Source of the DNA: Clostridiales bacterium
Lineage (GTDB): Bacteria > Bacillota > Clostridia > TANB77 > CAG-508
Reading direction: 5' to 3'
Assembly (NCBI GenBank): GCA_019417465.1
Contig: DXVF01000004.1
Span: forward strand, 62,001 to 126,000
DNA: 64,000 nucleotides
Under the pieces are notes generated by a model. That model did no database searches. It was given only the letters and a program-made list of their open reading frames with translations, and was not told the origin of the DNA. Below are positions 40,216-50,047 of this stretch, piece by piece. How positions within the stretch are numbered: position 1 is the first letter of the stretch; each line of letters opens with the position of its first letter. Made by a program: the position numbers and the translations under genes.

Positions 40216-41736
40216 ATGATATCAAAAACATTAGAAGAATATTTGAAGACGATGTATGTTTTAGAAAAACAAAATGGAAATATACGTGTTACAGATATAG
40301 CAAAAAAAATGAATTGTACTAAACCAAGTGTAAATAAGGCTATATATAATTTAAAAGATAATGGACTTGTAAGTTATGAAACGTATGGAACAATAGAACT
40401 TACAGAGGACGGAGTAAATTTGGCTAAAAAAATATTAGAAGCATATGATATTGTTTATCTATTTTTAAAAGATGTACTTAATTTAAATGAAGATAAAGCT
40501 GAAAAAGAGGCTGAAAAAATTAAATCAAGTATAACAGATGAAACAGTAAATAAGCTTGCTAAATATGTTCACAAGGTTCTAGGACTTAATAATTTAGATT
40601 GTAATTATGATGTTAATAAAGAAAAATGTAGATGTTGTATAAGAAGAACTGGAAGAGATAAGCATGATGATAAAATAAAAATGAAGAGTAAAAAGGTTTT
40701 ATTAGGAATGAGTGGAGGGGTTGATAGTAGTGTATCTGCACTACTATTAAAAGAACAAGGATATGAAGTAATAGGAACAACTCTAGAGTTATTTAAAGAA
40801 AGTAGTTGCTTTAATATAGATACATACCTAGATGCAAAAAATATATGTAATTCTATCGGAATACCACATTTTACATATGATTACAAACAACAATTTAAAG
40901 AACATGTAATAGATGATTTTATAGATTGCTATGCAAATTGTAAAACTCCAAATCCGTGTATTGAATGTAATAAATATATGAAGTTTGGTATTATGTATGA
41001 AAAAGCAAAAGAATTAGGATGTAATTATATTGCAACAGGTCATTATGCAAAAACGGAATATAGTAAAAAATACCATAGATGGGTATTAAAAAAATCGAAT
41101 GCTGGAAAGAAAGATCAAAGTTATGTATTATGGAATATTCCAAAGGATTTAATAGGACATGTATTATTTCCTTTAGCAGAATTTGAAAATAAAGATGAAA
41201 TAAGAGAAATTGCAAGAAAAAATAACCTAAAAGTTGCAAATAAACCAGATAGTGAAGATATTTGCTTTGTACCTGATGGAAATTATAAAAAGTTTTTAGA
41301 AGATAATTCTGATATAAAGCCTAAAGTAGGAAATATAGTAAATTCTAAAGGACAAGTTTTAGGAAAACATACAGGATTATATAATTATACAATAGGACAA
41401 CGTAAAGGTCTTGGAATTTCAAATCCTGTGCCACTATTTGTTTTAGGATTTAACAAAGAAAAAAATGAAGTAATAGTAGGAGAAGAAAAAGAATTATATA
41501 AAAAAGAAGTTATAGTTACAGATATTAATTTATTATTAGTAGATGAAATAAAAGAAGAAATAGAAGTAAATGTAAAAACAAGGTATGGGGGAAAAGAAGC
41601 AAAAGCAAAAATAAAACAAGAAGGTAGCAATATTAAAGTTATATTTGATGAGGCACAAAGAGCAATAACCCCTGGACAATCTGCAGTTTTTTATATAGAT
41701 GACATCGTACTTGGTGGAGGAAAAATAGTTATTTAA
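40216..41736 (+). CDS. mnmA: fusion of a DtxR/MntR-like regulator with tRNA 2-thiouridylase MnmA
   Basis: One uninterrupted frame encodes about 506 residues. Residues 1-135 form a winged helix of the metal-dependent repressor type ('TLEEYLKTMYVLEKQNGNIR', 'VTDIAKKMNCTKPSVNKAI') plus a dimerisation region. A Cys-rich hinge ('CRCC') follows. The rest is MnmA, which thiolates U34 of certain tRNAs: 'LLGMSGGVDSSVSALLLK' (PP-loop), 'CKTPNPCIECN' and 'SEDICFVPDGNY'. The lone catalytic Cys pair of MnmA is present. The start at 40216 follows AAAAAGGAGAAGTAT. Three CGG trinucleotides are out of phase. The fusion is not a frameshift artefact because no stop or shift lies between the parts. Confidence 0.88.
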   Translation: MISKTLEEYLKTMYVLEKQNGNIRVTDIAKKMNCTKPSVNKAIYNLKDNGLVSYETYGTIELTEDGVNLAKKILEAYDIVYLFLKDVLNLNEDKAEKEAEKIKSSITDETVNKLAKYVHKVLGLNNLDCNYDVNKEKCRCCIRRTGRDKHDDKIKMKSKKVLLGMSGGVDSSVSALLLKEQGYEVIGTTLELFKESSCFNIDTYLDAKNICNSIGIPHFTYDYKQQFKEHVIDDFIDCYANCKTPNPCIECNKYMKFGIMYEKAKELGCNYIATGHYAKTEYSKKYHRWVLKKSNAGKKDQSYVLWNIPKDLIGHVLFPLAEFENKDEIREIARKNNLKVANKPDSEDICFVPDGNYKKFLEDNSDIKPKVGNIVNSKGQVLGKHTGLYNYTIGQRKGLGISNPVPLFVLGFNKEKNEVIVGEEKELYKKEVIVTDINLLLVDEIKEEIEVNVKTRYGGKEAKAKIKQEGSNIKVIFDEAQRAITPGQSAVFYIDDIVLGGGKIVI

Positions 41737-41792
41737 GTGGAATAATAAAAGATAAAATTGCAAAAGATTATAATTTAGAAGGGAATTAATAA

Positions 41793-44354
41793 ATGAAAAA
41801 AGTAAAATTTAATGTTAAAGGTATGACTTGTAGTTCCTGTAAAGCTCATGTAGAGAAAGCAGTGAACAAATTAGATGGAATACAGAGTGTAAATGTTAAT
41901 TTATTATCTAATAATATGATTGTAGAATATAATGAATCTATTTTAAGTGATGAAAAGATTATAGATGCAGTAGTAAATGTAGGTTATAGTGCAAGTGTAG
42001 AAGAAAGTAAAAATAAAAAGCTAGAAACTAATAAAAAGTTTGATAATAAAGAACTTATTAAATCTATGAAAAAAAGATTAATTATATCTATATGTTTTTT
42101 AATACCACTTATGTATATAGCAATGTACCATATGTTATATGAATGGTTTTACTTGCCAATTCCACAAATTATAGATTCTCTATTTAGTGGAAATGAAAAT
42201 GCAATAAGTTTTGCTATGACTCAGGGGGGACTGTTAATACCAATTGTATATGTAAACAGAAATTATTTTATTAGTGGGTTCAAAAAGTTATTAAAAAGAA
42301 GTCCAAATATGGATTCATTAATTGCTATTGGTAGCACGGCAGCTATTTTTTATGGAATATTTGCTATTTACATGATTGGTTATGGTCTTCGGACATAATA
42401 AATTAGATATAGTAGAAAAATATAGACATGATATTTATTTTGAATCTGCTGGTACAATACTTACATTAATTACATTAGGAAAGTTCTTAGAAACAAAATC
42501 AAAAGGAAGAACAGGAGATGCTATTAGTAAATTAATTAATTTAGCACCAAAAACAGCAATTGTAATTAAAGACAATAAAGAAGTAGAAGTAAGTTTAGAA
42601 GAAATTAATGTAGGGGACATTATTCTAATAAAGCCAGGAGGAAATATACCAGTAGATGGTATAATAATAGAAGGAGAATCTTCTATTGATCAATCTAGTA
42701 TAACAGGTGAAAGTATTCCAGTGCTAAAAACAGTAGGAAAGCAGGTAGTTTCAGGTACTATTAATAAAAATGGATATTTAAAAATGAAAGCTATAAAAGT
42801 TGGAGATGATACAACACTTTCACAAATTATAAAATTGGTAGAAGAAGCGGCAAATTCAAAAGCACCGATATCGAAGCTTGCAGATAAGGTAAGCCGGAAT
42901 ATTTGTACCATGTGTAATAACTATAGCGATTTTAGCATGTATCTTTTGGATTTTAAATGGTCAAAGTTTTGAATTTGCTTTAAGTACAGGAATTGCAGTA
43001 TTAGTAATTTCTTGTCCTTGTGCACTTGGGCTTGCTACACCAGTTGCTATAATGGTTGGAACAGGAAAGGCAGCAGAAAATGGAATATTAATAAAATCGG
43101 CAGAAAGCTTAGAATTACTACATTCAGTAAATACAGTTGTTTTAGACAAAACAGGTACTATTACAGAAGGCAAACCAAAGGTTACAGATATAATTTCTAG
43201 TATAGATGAAAAAGAACTATTAAAAATAGCGGCAAGTTTAGAAAAAAATTCAGAGCACCCACTAGCAGAGGCTATAATGGAAAAAGTAAAAGAAGAAAAG
43301 ATAGATTCTATAGAAGTACAAGAATTTGTGTCTGTTTCTGGTAGAGGTGTAAAAGGAAAGATAAATAAAACAACTTATTTCGGAGGAAATTTAAGTTTTA
43401 TTAAAGAAAATAATATTAATATAAATGATATAGAAAAACAAAATGAAAATCTAATGCAAGAAGGAAAAACAGTTATTTATTTTGCAAATGAAACAGAAAT
43501 AATTGGAATAATTGCAGTGGCAGATACTATTAAAGACACAAGTTTTAAGGCAATTGATGAATTAAAAAAGCAAAATATAGAAGTTGTTATGCTAACAGGA
43601 GATAATAGGTTAGTAGCACAAACAATAGGAAAAAAATTAGGAATAGACAAGATAATCTCAGATGTATTACCAGCTGATAAAGAAAGAGAAGTATCAAGAT
43701 TACAAAAACAAGGTAAAAAAGTAGCTTTTGTAGGAGATGGAATTAATGATAGTCCTAGTTTAGTAAAAGCAGATGTTGGTATTGCAATTGGATCTGGAAC
43801 AGATGTTGCTATAGAATCAGCAGATATTGTTTTAATGAAAAATAGTTTACTTGATGTTGTTACAGCTATTAATTTGAGTAAAGCAGTTATAAGAAATATA
43901 AAAATGAATCTATTTTGGGCATTTTTCTATAATGTTATTGGGATTCCTGTAGCTGCTCGGAGTATTTTACTTAGGATTTGGACTAAAATTAAATCCAATG
44001 ATAGGTGCTGCTGCCATGAGTTTAAGTTCTGTTTGTGTTGTTACAAATGCTTTAAGATTAAAAAGATTTAAGAGTGATTTTTCAAATTATGAATATACAA
44101 GTTTTAAAAAAAATAATGATAGTGATGAAGAAAGGAAGACTAAAATTATGAAAACAATATATATTGAAGGTATGCAATGTAACCATTGTAAAATGACAGT
44201 AGAAAAAGTTTTAAAATCTATTGATGGAGTTACAAATGTAGAGGTAAATTTAGAAAATAAAAATGCGATAATAGAGTCAGAAAAAGAATTAGATAATAAT
44301 GAAATAAAAAGGTTAATTGAAGAAGAAGGATTTTCTGTAAGAGAAATAAAGTAA
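41793..44354 (+). CDS. copA: copper-translocating P1B-type ATPase CopA, with three in-frame CGG +1 sites
   Basis: CopA exports Cu+. The corrected protein has about 852 residues: N-terminal HMA domain (1-70, 'GMTCSSCKAHVEKAV'), eight membrane helices, actuator ('SSITGESIPVLK'), transmembrane 'VISCPCALGLATP' (CPC, about 406), 'VVLDKTGTITEGKP' (about 450), 'HPLAEAIM' and 'VAFVGDGINDSPSLVKAD'. A second HMA domain ('GMQCNHCKMTVEKVL') lies at the C-terminus, after a charged linker. Breaks at CGG 42390, 42895 and 43958 resolve by +1 to Gly in VS-G-IFVP and AA-G-VFYLGFG, both glycine positions in the family. The start follows GAAGGGAATTAATA. Five other CGG trinucleotides are out of phase. Confidence 0.94.
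42390..42392 (+). other. in-frame CGG (CGGA), copA site 1
   Basis: Corrected context is IGYGL-[CGGA]-HNKLDIVEKY, in the loop before the 'YFESAG' helix. Frame 0 stops two codons later. Confidence 0.9.
42895..42897 (+). other. in-frame CGG (CGGA), copA site 2
   Basis: Corrected context is LADKVS-[CGGA]-IFVPCVIT. P1B ATPases read 'D.vsg.FVP', so Gly is the expected residue. Confidence 0.94.
43958..43960 (+). other. in-frame CGG (CGGA), copA site 3
   Basis: Corrected context is IPVAA-[CGGA]-VFYLGFGLKLNPM. The family has 'IPiAAGv' followed by the 'LNPmiAaaAMs' helix. Confidence 0.95.
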
Positions 44355-44409
44355 TTAATAAAAATAATTATAAAAAATAGAAATATTTATAAAAGGAATG
44401 AAACCAAAA

Positions 44410-45150
44410 ATGATTAATCAATTTTCAAGAACAGAATTATTAATAGGAAAAGAAGGAATAGAAAAATTGCAAAACGCAAAAGTAGCAGTATTTGGAATTG
44501 GTGGAGTTGGCTCATATGTAGTAGAAGGGCTAGTAAGAGCTGGAATTACACACTTTGTTTTAGTTGATAATGATGAAGTTTCTTTAACAAATTTAAATAG
44601 ACAAATTATTGCAACTTTCGAAACAATAGGAAAATCAAAAGTAGAAGTAGCAAAAGAAAGGATTTTAGAAATAAATCCAGATGCAAAAGTAGAAACATAT
44701 CAAGAGCTTTTTTTGCAAGATACTAAGGGTATTTTAGACAATTCTATTTCTTATATAGTAGATAGTGTAGATACAGTAACTGCTAAAATTGAATTAGTGC
44801 TAAGGGCAGAAAAATTAAATATTCCTATTATTTCTTGTATGGGAACAGGAAATAAATTAGATCCAACTAAATTTGAAGTAACAGATATTTATAAAACACA
44901 GAATTGTCCACTTGCAAAGGTTATGAGAAAAGAATTAAGAAGTAGGGGAATAAAAAAATTAAAAGTTGTGTATTCAAAAGAAGAACCAATAGACCAAACT
45001 AAAGTATTAGAAAATAGTTCTAATATAGATTATATAGAAGAAAATAAAAAAGGAAAAAATAATGTACCAGGAAGTATTTCGTTTGTACCTTCTGTAGCAG
45101 GACTTATTATAGTAGGAGAAGTTATAAAAGATATTATAAAAAAAGATTAA
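44410..45150 (+). CDS. tcdA: tRNA threonylcarbamoyladenosine dehydratase (ThiF/MoeB-like)
   Basis: TcdA cyclises t6A37 in tRNA. The E1-like adenylation fold is clear: 'VAVFGIGGVGSYVVEGLVRA' (nucleotide loop), 'LVDNDEVSLTNLNRQ', 'YIVDSVDTVTAKIEL' and 'ISCMGTGNKLDPTKF', followed by the TcdA-specific 'CPLAKVMRKELR' and 'PGSISFVPSVAGL'. The ATG at 44410 lies at good spacing from AAAGGA; the ATG at 44398 is too close to it. With MnmA it is the second tRNA-modification gene in this stretch. A terminator follows. Confidence 0.9.
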   Translation: MINQFSRTELLIGKEGIEKLQNAKVAVFGIGGVGSYVVEGLVRAGITHFVLVDNDEVSLTNLNRQIIATFETIGKSKVEVAKERILEINPDAKVETYQELFLQDTKGILDNSISYIVDSVDTVTAKIELVLRAEKLNIPIISCMGTGNKLDPTKFEVTDIYKTQNCPLAKVMRKELRSRGIKKLKVVYSKEEPIDQTKVLENSSNIDYIEENKKGKNNVPGSISFVPSVAGLIIVGEVIKDIIKKD

Positions 45151-45156
45151 TACAAG

Positions 45157-45186
45157 TAAAGACAATAAAGTATTGTCTTTTTTTGT
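45157..45186 (+). terminator. hairpin terminator after tcdA
   Basis: AAGACAATA and TATTGTCTT pair around a 2-nt-plus loop, followed by TTTTTTTG. Confidence 0.85.
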
Positions 45187-45246
45187 GTCTCAAATTCTAA
45201 ACATTTTACATAAAATATATTAGGATAAATTTACAGGAGGAATATT

Positions 45247-46019
45247 ATGGAAAAGTTTTTAGAGGTGAAAGATATAGGAAAGAAATATCAAAATAAAGAT
45301 GGAGAAGTTCGGTGCTTTAAAAAATGTCAATTTTACAGTAAATAAGGCTGAGTTTGTAAGTATCATAGGGCCAAGTGGATGTGGAAAATCAACATTACTT
45401 TCAATTATAGCAGGATTAGAAAGCAAAAGTGAAGGAGAAATATACATAGAAAATGAAAAGATAGATGGGATTTCTCCAAAAATTGGTTATATGCTTCAAA
45501 GAGATTGTTTATTAGAGTGGAAAACAATTTTTAGTAATGCTATTTTTGGTTTAGAAATTAAAGGAAAAAAGAATAAAGAAAATATAAAGTATGTAGAAGA
45601 ATTATTAAAAAAATATAACCTATATGATTTTAAAGACAAATATCCATCAGAAATTTCTGGAGGAATGAGACAAAGAGTAGCATTAATTAGAACTTTAGCT
45701 GTAAAACCAAAGATTCTTTTACTAGATGAAGCATTTTCTGCATTAGATTATCAAACAAGAATAATGGTAACAGATGACATTTACAAAATATTAAGAAAAG
45801 AAAAAATTACAGCACTTATAGTAACACATGATATTTCAGAGGCTATAAGTATGTCTGATAGAGTTTTAGTATTAACAAAAAGGCCAGGAACAATTAAAGA
45901 TATACACAAAATAGATTTTGAAATCGAACGGAAGGACTCCTTTAAATTGTAGGGAAAATCCTAGATTTAGTAAATATTTTAATACATTATGGAAGGAGCT
46001 GGGAGTAGATGAAAAATAA
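45247..46019 (+). CDS. NitT/TauT-type ABC transporter ATPase, with two in-frame CGG +1 sites
   Basis: The corrected protein has 256 residues. It shows the Walker A 'GPSGCGKSTLLS', Q-loop 'MLQRDCLLEW', signature 'SGGMRQRVALIRTLA' and Walker B 'ILLLDEAFSALDYQTR'. The 'CLLEWKTIFSNAIFG' segment is typical of SsuB/TauB-like members, which import sulfonates, nitrate or thiamine precursors. CGG 45310 is near the N-terminus (GEV-G-ALKNVNF), and CGG 45929 is in the tail, where +1 reading gives E-G-RTPLNCRENPRF, the family's arginine-rich C-terminus. The corrected stop at 46017-46019 overlaps the permease start at 46009, restoring normal translational coupling. Confidence 0.92.
45310..45312 (+). other. 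in-frame CGG (CGGT), ABC ATPase site 1
   Basis: Corrected context is KDGEV-[CGGT]-ALKNVNFTV. It links a start codon with a good GGAGG site to the conserved Walker A frame. Confidence 0.9.
45929..45931 (+). other. in-frame CGG (CGGA), ABC ATPase site 2
   Basis: Corrected context is FEIE-[CGGA]-RTPLNCREN, followed by 'FNTLWKELGV', as in related ATPases. The preceding codon is GAA. Confidence 0.88.
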
Positions 46020-46819
46020 ATATATATCAAAAGAAAGAAAAGTGTATTTAGGAAATTTAAAAAAACAAAAAATACAAATTCTTTTAGCACAAATTTTAAT
46101 ATTAGTTGTTTTTATAGCTTTTTGGGAATTTCTTGCGAATAAAAATATAATAGATAGTTTTATAACAAGTAAACCAAGCAGAATATTAAATACTTTTATG
46201 AATTTATCGCAAAATGATTTACTAAAACATATTTGGGTAACAACATATGAAACTGTTGTAGGTTTTTTATTAGGAACGCTTTTAGGAATATTTATTGCTA
46301 TTCTTTTATGGTGGTCAAATTTTTTAGCAAAAGTATCTGAACCATATTTAGTTGTTTTAAATAGTTTGCCAAAAGTTGCACTTCGGACCAATAATTATAA
46401 TCTGGGTAGGTGCTGGCACACCTGCAATTATCGTTATGGCAATTGCAATTTCACTTGTTGTAACTATATTAGAAAATTTAAATGGTTTTTTAAAAACTGA
46501 TAAAGAAGTAATAAAAATGGCAAAAACATTTAATGCAAATAAATGGCAGATATTAACTAAGATTGTAATACCTGCCAATATAGGAACATTTATAAATTCA
46601 CTAAAAGTAAATATTGGACTTTCATTAGTTGGTGTAATATCTGGAGAATTTTTGGTGTCAAAAGCAGGTCTTGGGTACTTGATAGTATATGGTGGTCAGG
46701 TTTTTAAATTAGATTTGGTAATGACTAGTGTGATAATACTTGGAATAGTTGCTGGAATTATGTATGGAGCTGTAATGTTACTTGAAAAATTTATCCTTAA
46801 AACTAAAAAGTTTAAATAG
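46009..46819 (+). CDS. NitT/TauT-type ABC transporter permease, with in-frame CGG +1 site
   Basis: The corrected protein has 269 residues with about six hydrophobic helices. The permease (EAA-like) region reads 'AKTFNANKWQILTKIVIPAN', and the substrate-path helix 'VLNSLPKVAL-G-PIIIIWVGAG' spans the frame change at CGG 46384. Members have LPKiALGPl here, so Gly fits. The start ATG at 46009 overlaps the ATPase end by 11 bases after GGAAGGAGCTGGGAGTAG. Confidence 0.92.
46384..46386 (+). other. in-frame CGG (CGGA), +1 site in ABC permease
   Basis: Corrected context is LPKVAL-[CGGA]-PIIIIWVGAG, an invariant LGP turn in this permease family. Confidence 0.95.
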
Positions 46820-46841
46820 TAACAAAGGGAGGTTTAACATA

Positions 46842-47855
46842 GTGAAAAGAAATATTATAATTGGAATTATTGTTATAATTATTGTTATAGGGTTGATTTT
46901 AGGAATAGCAGTTTTGAAGAATCAAGATAATAGCAATGGAGTTAAAAAAATAAAGGTAAGTGAAGTTACTCGTTCTGTTTTTTATGCTCCACAATATGTC
47001 GCAATTAATAATGGTTATTTTAAAGAAAATGGAATAGAGATAGAACTTACAACAGGTCAAGGAGCAGACGCTGTTATGACATCTGTTTTAGCAAATCAAG
47101 TAGATATAGGATTTGCAGGACCTGAAGCATCGATCTATGTGTATAATGAAGGTAAAGAAGATTTTTGCCAAGTATTTGCACAAATGACTAAAAAAGATGG
47201 TTCGTTTTTAGTTGCAAAAGAAAAAACTGATAATTTTAGTTGGCAAGATTTAAAAGGAAAAACAGTAATACCAGGAAGAAAAGGTGGAGTTCCATATATG
47301 ACTTTAGAATATGTTTTAAAGAAAAATGGAATAAATCCTGAAACTGATTTAGTGTTAGATGATAGTATTAAATTTGATTTAATGGCAGGTGCATTTACAA
47401 GTGGAACAGCTCAGTATGTGACATTATTTGAGCCAACAGCATCGCTTATACAAAACGAGGGAAAAGGTTATATTGTAGCTTCTGTTGGAGAATCTGCAGG
47501 AGAAATTCCGTATACAGCATATTTTGCTAAAAAAAGTTATATTCAAAATAATGAAGATATAATACAAGGGTTTACAAATGCGATATATAAAGGAGAAATG
47601 TGGGTAAAAGAGCATTCAGCAGAAGAGATTGCAAAAGCAGTGCAGAGCTTTTTCCCAGATACAGATTTAAACTTGCTTGCGAATGTAATACAAAACTATA
47701 AAGATATAGATGCTTGGAATGATACACCAGTATTAAAAGAAGAATCATTTGAATTACTTCAAGATGTTATGTCTATGGCTGGTGAATTAGATAAGAAAGC
47801 TCCATATGATGAACTTGTAAATAATAGTTTTGCAGAAAAAAATATAAATGAATAA
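46842..47855 (+). CDS. NitT/TauT-type ABC transporter substrate-binding protein
   Basis: The GTG at 46842 follows AAGGGAGGTTTAACATA. The protein of about 337 residues starts with a membrane-anchoring hydrophobic helix ('IIIGIIVIIIVIGLILGIAV') without an obvious lipobox Cys. The body has the SsuA/THI5-like pattern: 'YAPQYVAINNGYFKENGIE', 'GADAVMTSVLANQVDIGFAG' and 'TVIPGRKGGVPYMTLEYVL'. The ligand is unknown; aliphatic sulfonate, taurine or thiamine precursors are candidates. I saw no thiamine riboswitch in the short upstream gap. No in-frame CGG occurs. Confidence 0.88.
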   Translation: MKRNIIIGIIVIIIVIGLILGIAVLKNQDNSNGVKKIKVSEVTRSVFYAPQYVAINNGYFKENGIEIELTTGQGADAVMTSVLANQVDIGFAGPEASIYVYNEGKEDFCQVFAQMTKKDGSFLVAKEKTDNFSWQDLKGKTVIPGRKGGVPYMTLEYVLKKNGINPETDLVLDDSIKFDLMAGAFTSGTAQYVTLFEPTASLIQNEGKGYIVASVGESAGEIPYTAYFAKKSYIQNNEDIIQGFTNAIYKGEMWVKEHSAEEIAKAVQSFFPDTDLNLLANVIQNYKDIDAWNDTPVLKEESFELLQDVMSMAGELDKKAPYDELVNNSFAEKNINE

Positions 47856-47861
47856 TATCAA

Positions 47862-47980
47862 TATGGATAACAGATTACAATGTTTTTACAGATGCAATAT
47901 TCCACGAGAAAACAAATTTTATGCAAAAATTGGCAGGCGAACAAATGGAAAAATTTTCTAGATTAAAAGTGATTTAAAAA
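47862..47980 (+). pseudogene. possible short gene remnant after the ABC operon
   Basis: One frame reads 'ITDYNVFTDAIFHEKTNF' and 'MQKLAGEQMEKFSRLKVI' to TAA at about 47978. It has no start codon with a site. The composition looks coding, but I cannot name the family. Confidence 0.3.
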
Positions 47981-47997
47981 ATAAGGTAAAATATAAA

Positions 47998-48031
47998 AAA
48001 CATAATGGAAAAATTTTCATTATGTTTTTTT
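47998..48031 (+). terminator. hairpin terminator
   Basis: ACATAATG and CATTATGT pair around GAAAAATTTT, followed by TTTTTTT. It separates the ABC operon from the surface-protein group. Confidence 0.75.
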
Positions 48032-48141
48032 GGGCTTTTTACTAAAAAATTAACAAGAAAAAATTGTAAACATAATTAATACATAATAAAATTTAAAATT
48101 AGCATACTAAAAATATAAAACAAAAAAGGAGGATTTTATTT

Positions 48142-49188
48142 ATGAAAAAAATAATTGGTATTTTTACTATAATGACATTAATAGTATTGTTTTTTTTCAT
48201 GCAAACAACTTATGCTGCGGAATTAGATGCTATTAATATACAAACTGATAAACAGATAGTAAGACCAGCAGAAGAAGTAAAATTGACAATTAATTTTGGA
48301 GAAGAGTTAGGTGCATATACATTTGATATTTCTTATGATAATAAAATATTTGATTATGTAGGAGTAGAAGGAGGAACAGCAAATGATATGTCAGATAAAG
48401 TGAGAGTAACTTATTATGATGTAACAGGAGGTTCAAATCCAAGAAGTAGTATGAATATTACTTTTAAAGCAAAAGATACTATTACTACATCAAATCCAAC
48501 TGAATTTACGGTTACAGCAGAAGGTCTTAGTAATGCTGATGCTTCTGTAACTTATGATGATATAACTGTTCCAATTGTTAAGAATGTAACAGTAGAGCCA
48601 ACATATGTAGATTATTCATTTAAATTAGAATATACAGGGGACATTATAAAACAAGAAGAAAAAGAGATGACACTTTCTTATTTTTCTTCAATGGGGCGTT
48701 ATTATGAACATGCCAGATTAGTGGCTGAAGCAACTACTCCTAAAGGTGCAAGTGTTAAATTATTGGCAACAGATCAATCAATGCTAGAACATGACATTAT
48801 TCAAAGTGGTTTTGGGGATGCACAAGGTTATAAAATAGGAGGAAAAGATGTTTCTCAAATTTTACAGACAAGAGCGATTTTTAGTGATGTAGGTGAATAT
48901 ACAATAAATCTTAAATTAATAGATAGGGATAATTCAGATAATATAATTGCACAAAAATCTTTTAAATTTACTGTAACAGAAACACCTTCTCAAGTAACTC
49001 CACCGAATAATAATACAGAGAATGTAGAAACACAATTGCCAGAAGATGAAACTATAATAGAGGAAGAAGTAAAAGAAGAAGAAACACCAACTAAATTACC
49101 TAAAACAGGTGAAAATATATATATTCCATGTGTCGCTATTTTAGTTGTAATTATTGGAGCTTATGTTTTTTATAATAAAAAGAAATAA
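48142..49188 (+). CDS. LPXTG-anchored cohesin-domain surface protein
   Basis: The 348-residue protein has a signal peptide ('IIGIFTIMTLIVLFFFMQTT', AEL cut region), a cohesin-type beta domain (about 30-160: 'INIQTDKQIVRPAEEVKLTI', 'YTFDISYDNKIFDY'), a second beta domain (165-285), an acidic linker and a sorting signal: 'LPKTG', a hydrophobic helix and 'YNKKK'. Cohesins bind dockerins, and the sortase gene that could anchor it follows at once. A dockerin protein lies 0.9 kb downstream. The start follows AAAAAAGGAGGATTTTATTT. Two CGG trinucleotides are out of phase. Confidence 0.87.
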   Translation: MKKIIGIFTIMTLIVLFFFMQTTYAAELDAINIQTDKQIVRPAEEVKLTINFGEELGAYTFDISYDNKIFDYVGVEGGTANDMSDKVRVTYYDVTGGSNPRSSMNITFKAKDTITTSNPTEFTVTAEGLSNADASVTYDDITVPIVKNVTVEPTYVDYSFKLEYTGDIIKQEEKEMTLSYFSSMGRYYEHARLVAEATTPKGASVKLLATDQSMLEHDIIQSGFGDAQGYKIGGKDVSQILQTRAIFSDVGEYTINLKLIDRDNSDNIIAQKSFKFTVTETPSQVTPPNNNTENVETQLPEDETIIEEEVKEEETPTKLPKTGENIYIPCVAILVVIIGAYVFYNKKK

Positions 49189-49315
49189 AGATAGTAGGAT
49201 AGTTTTGTGAAATTTCTTGATAAGAGTATATGGTTTTTGAGCCTTTTGATTTACTTCTTAAAAATAAGTTTAAATAGTATTTTCAAAATTATCCTATTTA
49301 CATAAGGAGATACTT

Positions 49316-49954
49316 ATGAAAAAGAGGAAAATTATTAATTATTTTATAATGGGAATAACTTTTTTTGTTATGTTATGGTTAGTAATGCAAGAATATGGAG
49401 ATACCAAACAAGAGAAAAACGATATGGAAGAATCTTCTCAATATGAAGCTCAAAGTCTTGGTACAAATTATAATTTAGATGATGAAGAAAGAAATATAAT
49501 AAGTAAAATAGAAGCTAAAGAATATCCAAAAGAAAATATTGCTAGTAAATACAAGGAATATGATGTGTTAGCAAAATTAGAAATTCCAGCAATTAATTTA
49601 GAAACTTATATATTAGAAGAATGTACAAAAGAATCATTAAATAAATCTGTTGCAAGATTTTGGGGAGTGGGCCCAAATGAAATAGGAAATTTTTGTGTTG
49701 CTGGACATAATGCACCAAGGAATAATAATATGTTTTATAATTTAAAAAAATTAGAGGTAGGAAATAAATTTACGATTTCTGATAACACTATTGGAAAAGT
49801 GGAGTATGAAATTTATAACATTTATAATGTGTTACCTGAAGATGTAAGTTGTTTGTCACAAGAAACAAATGGAGAAAGAGAAGTAACACTAATTACTTGT
49901 ACAAATGATTCAAAAAAAAGAACTATAGTAAAAGCTAGAGAAGTGAAACAATGA
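49316..49954 (+). CDS. sortase
   Basis: The 212-residue protein has an N-terminal membrane helix ('IMGITFFVMLWLVM') and the catalytic triad regions: His in 'FCVAGHNAPRNN', Cys in 'VTLITCTNDS' and Arg in 'KKRTIVKAREV'. It probably links LPKTG proteins such as the preceding one to the wall. It could be a class D-type or housekeeping enzyme; I cannot fix the class from motifs alone. The start follows ATAAGGAGATACTT. Confidence 0.9.
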   Translation: MKKRKIINYFIMGITFFVMLWLVMQEYGDTKQEKNDMEESSQYEAQSLGTNYNLDDEERNIISKIEAKEYPKENIASKYKEYDVLAKLEIPAINLETYILEECTKESLNKSVARFWGVGPNEIGNFCVAGHNAPRNNNMFYNLKKLEVGNKFTISDNTIGKVEYEIYNIYNVLPEDVSCLSQETNGEREVTLITCTNDSKKRTIVKAREVKQ

Positions 49955-50047
49955 TTAATTGGACTTTGTTTGTATCTTTTACGTCCAAAAATATTCGTTT
50001 TCTGATATGTATAAAAAAGATGTTCAAAAGGAAAGGAAAATAAATAT

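Noticed and set aside
43998..44354. Separate CopZ-like copper chaperone gene
   Set aside because: The frame is continuous with copA after the third CGG; only a weak internal site exists at 44149.
46782..46841. Longer N-terminus for the substrate-binding protein
   Set aside because: This part overlaps the permease end and lacks a site; the GTG at 46842 has GGGAGG at good spacing and starts the membrane helix.
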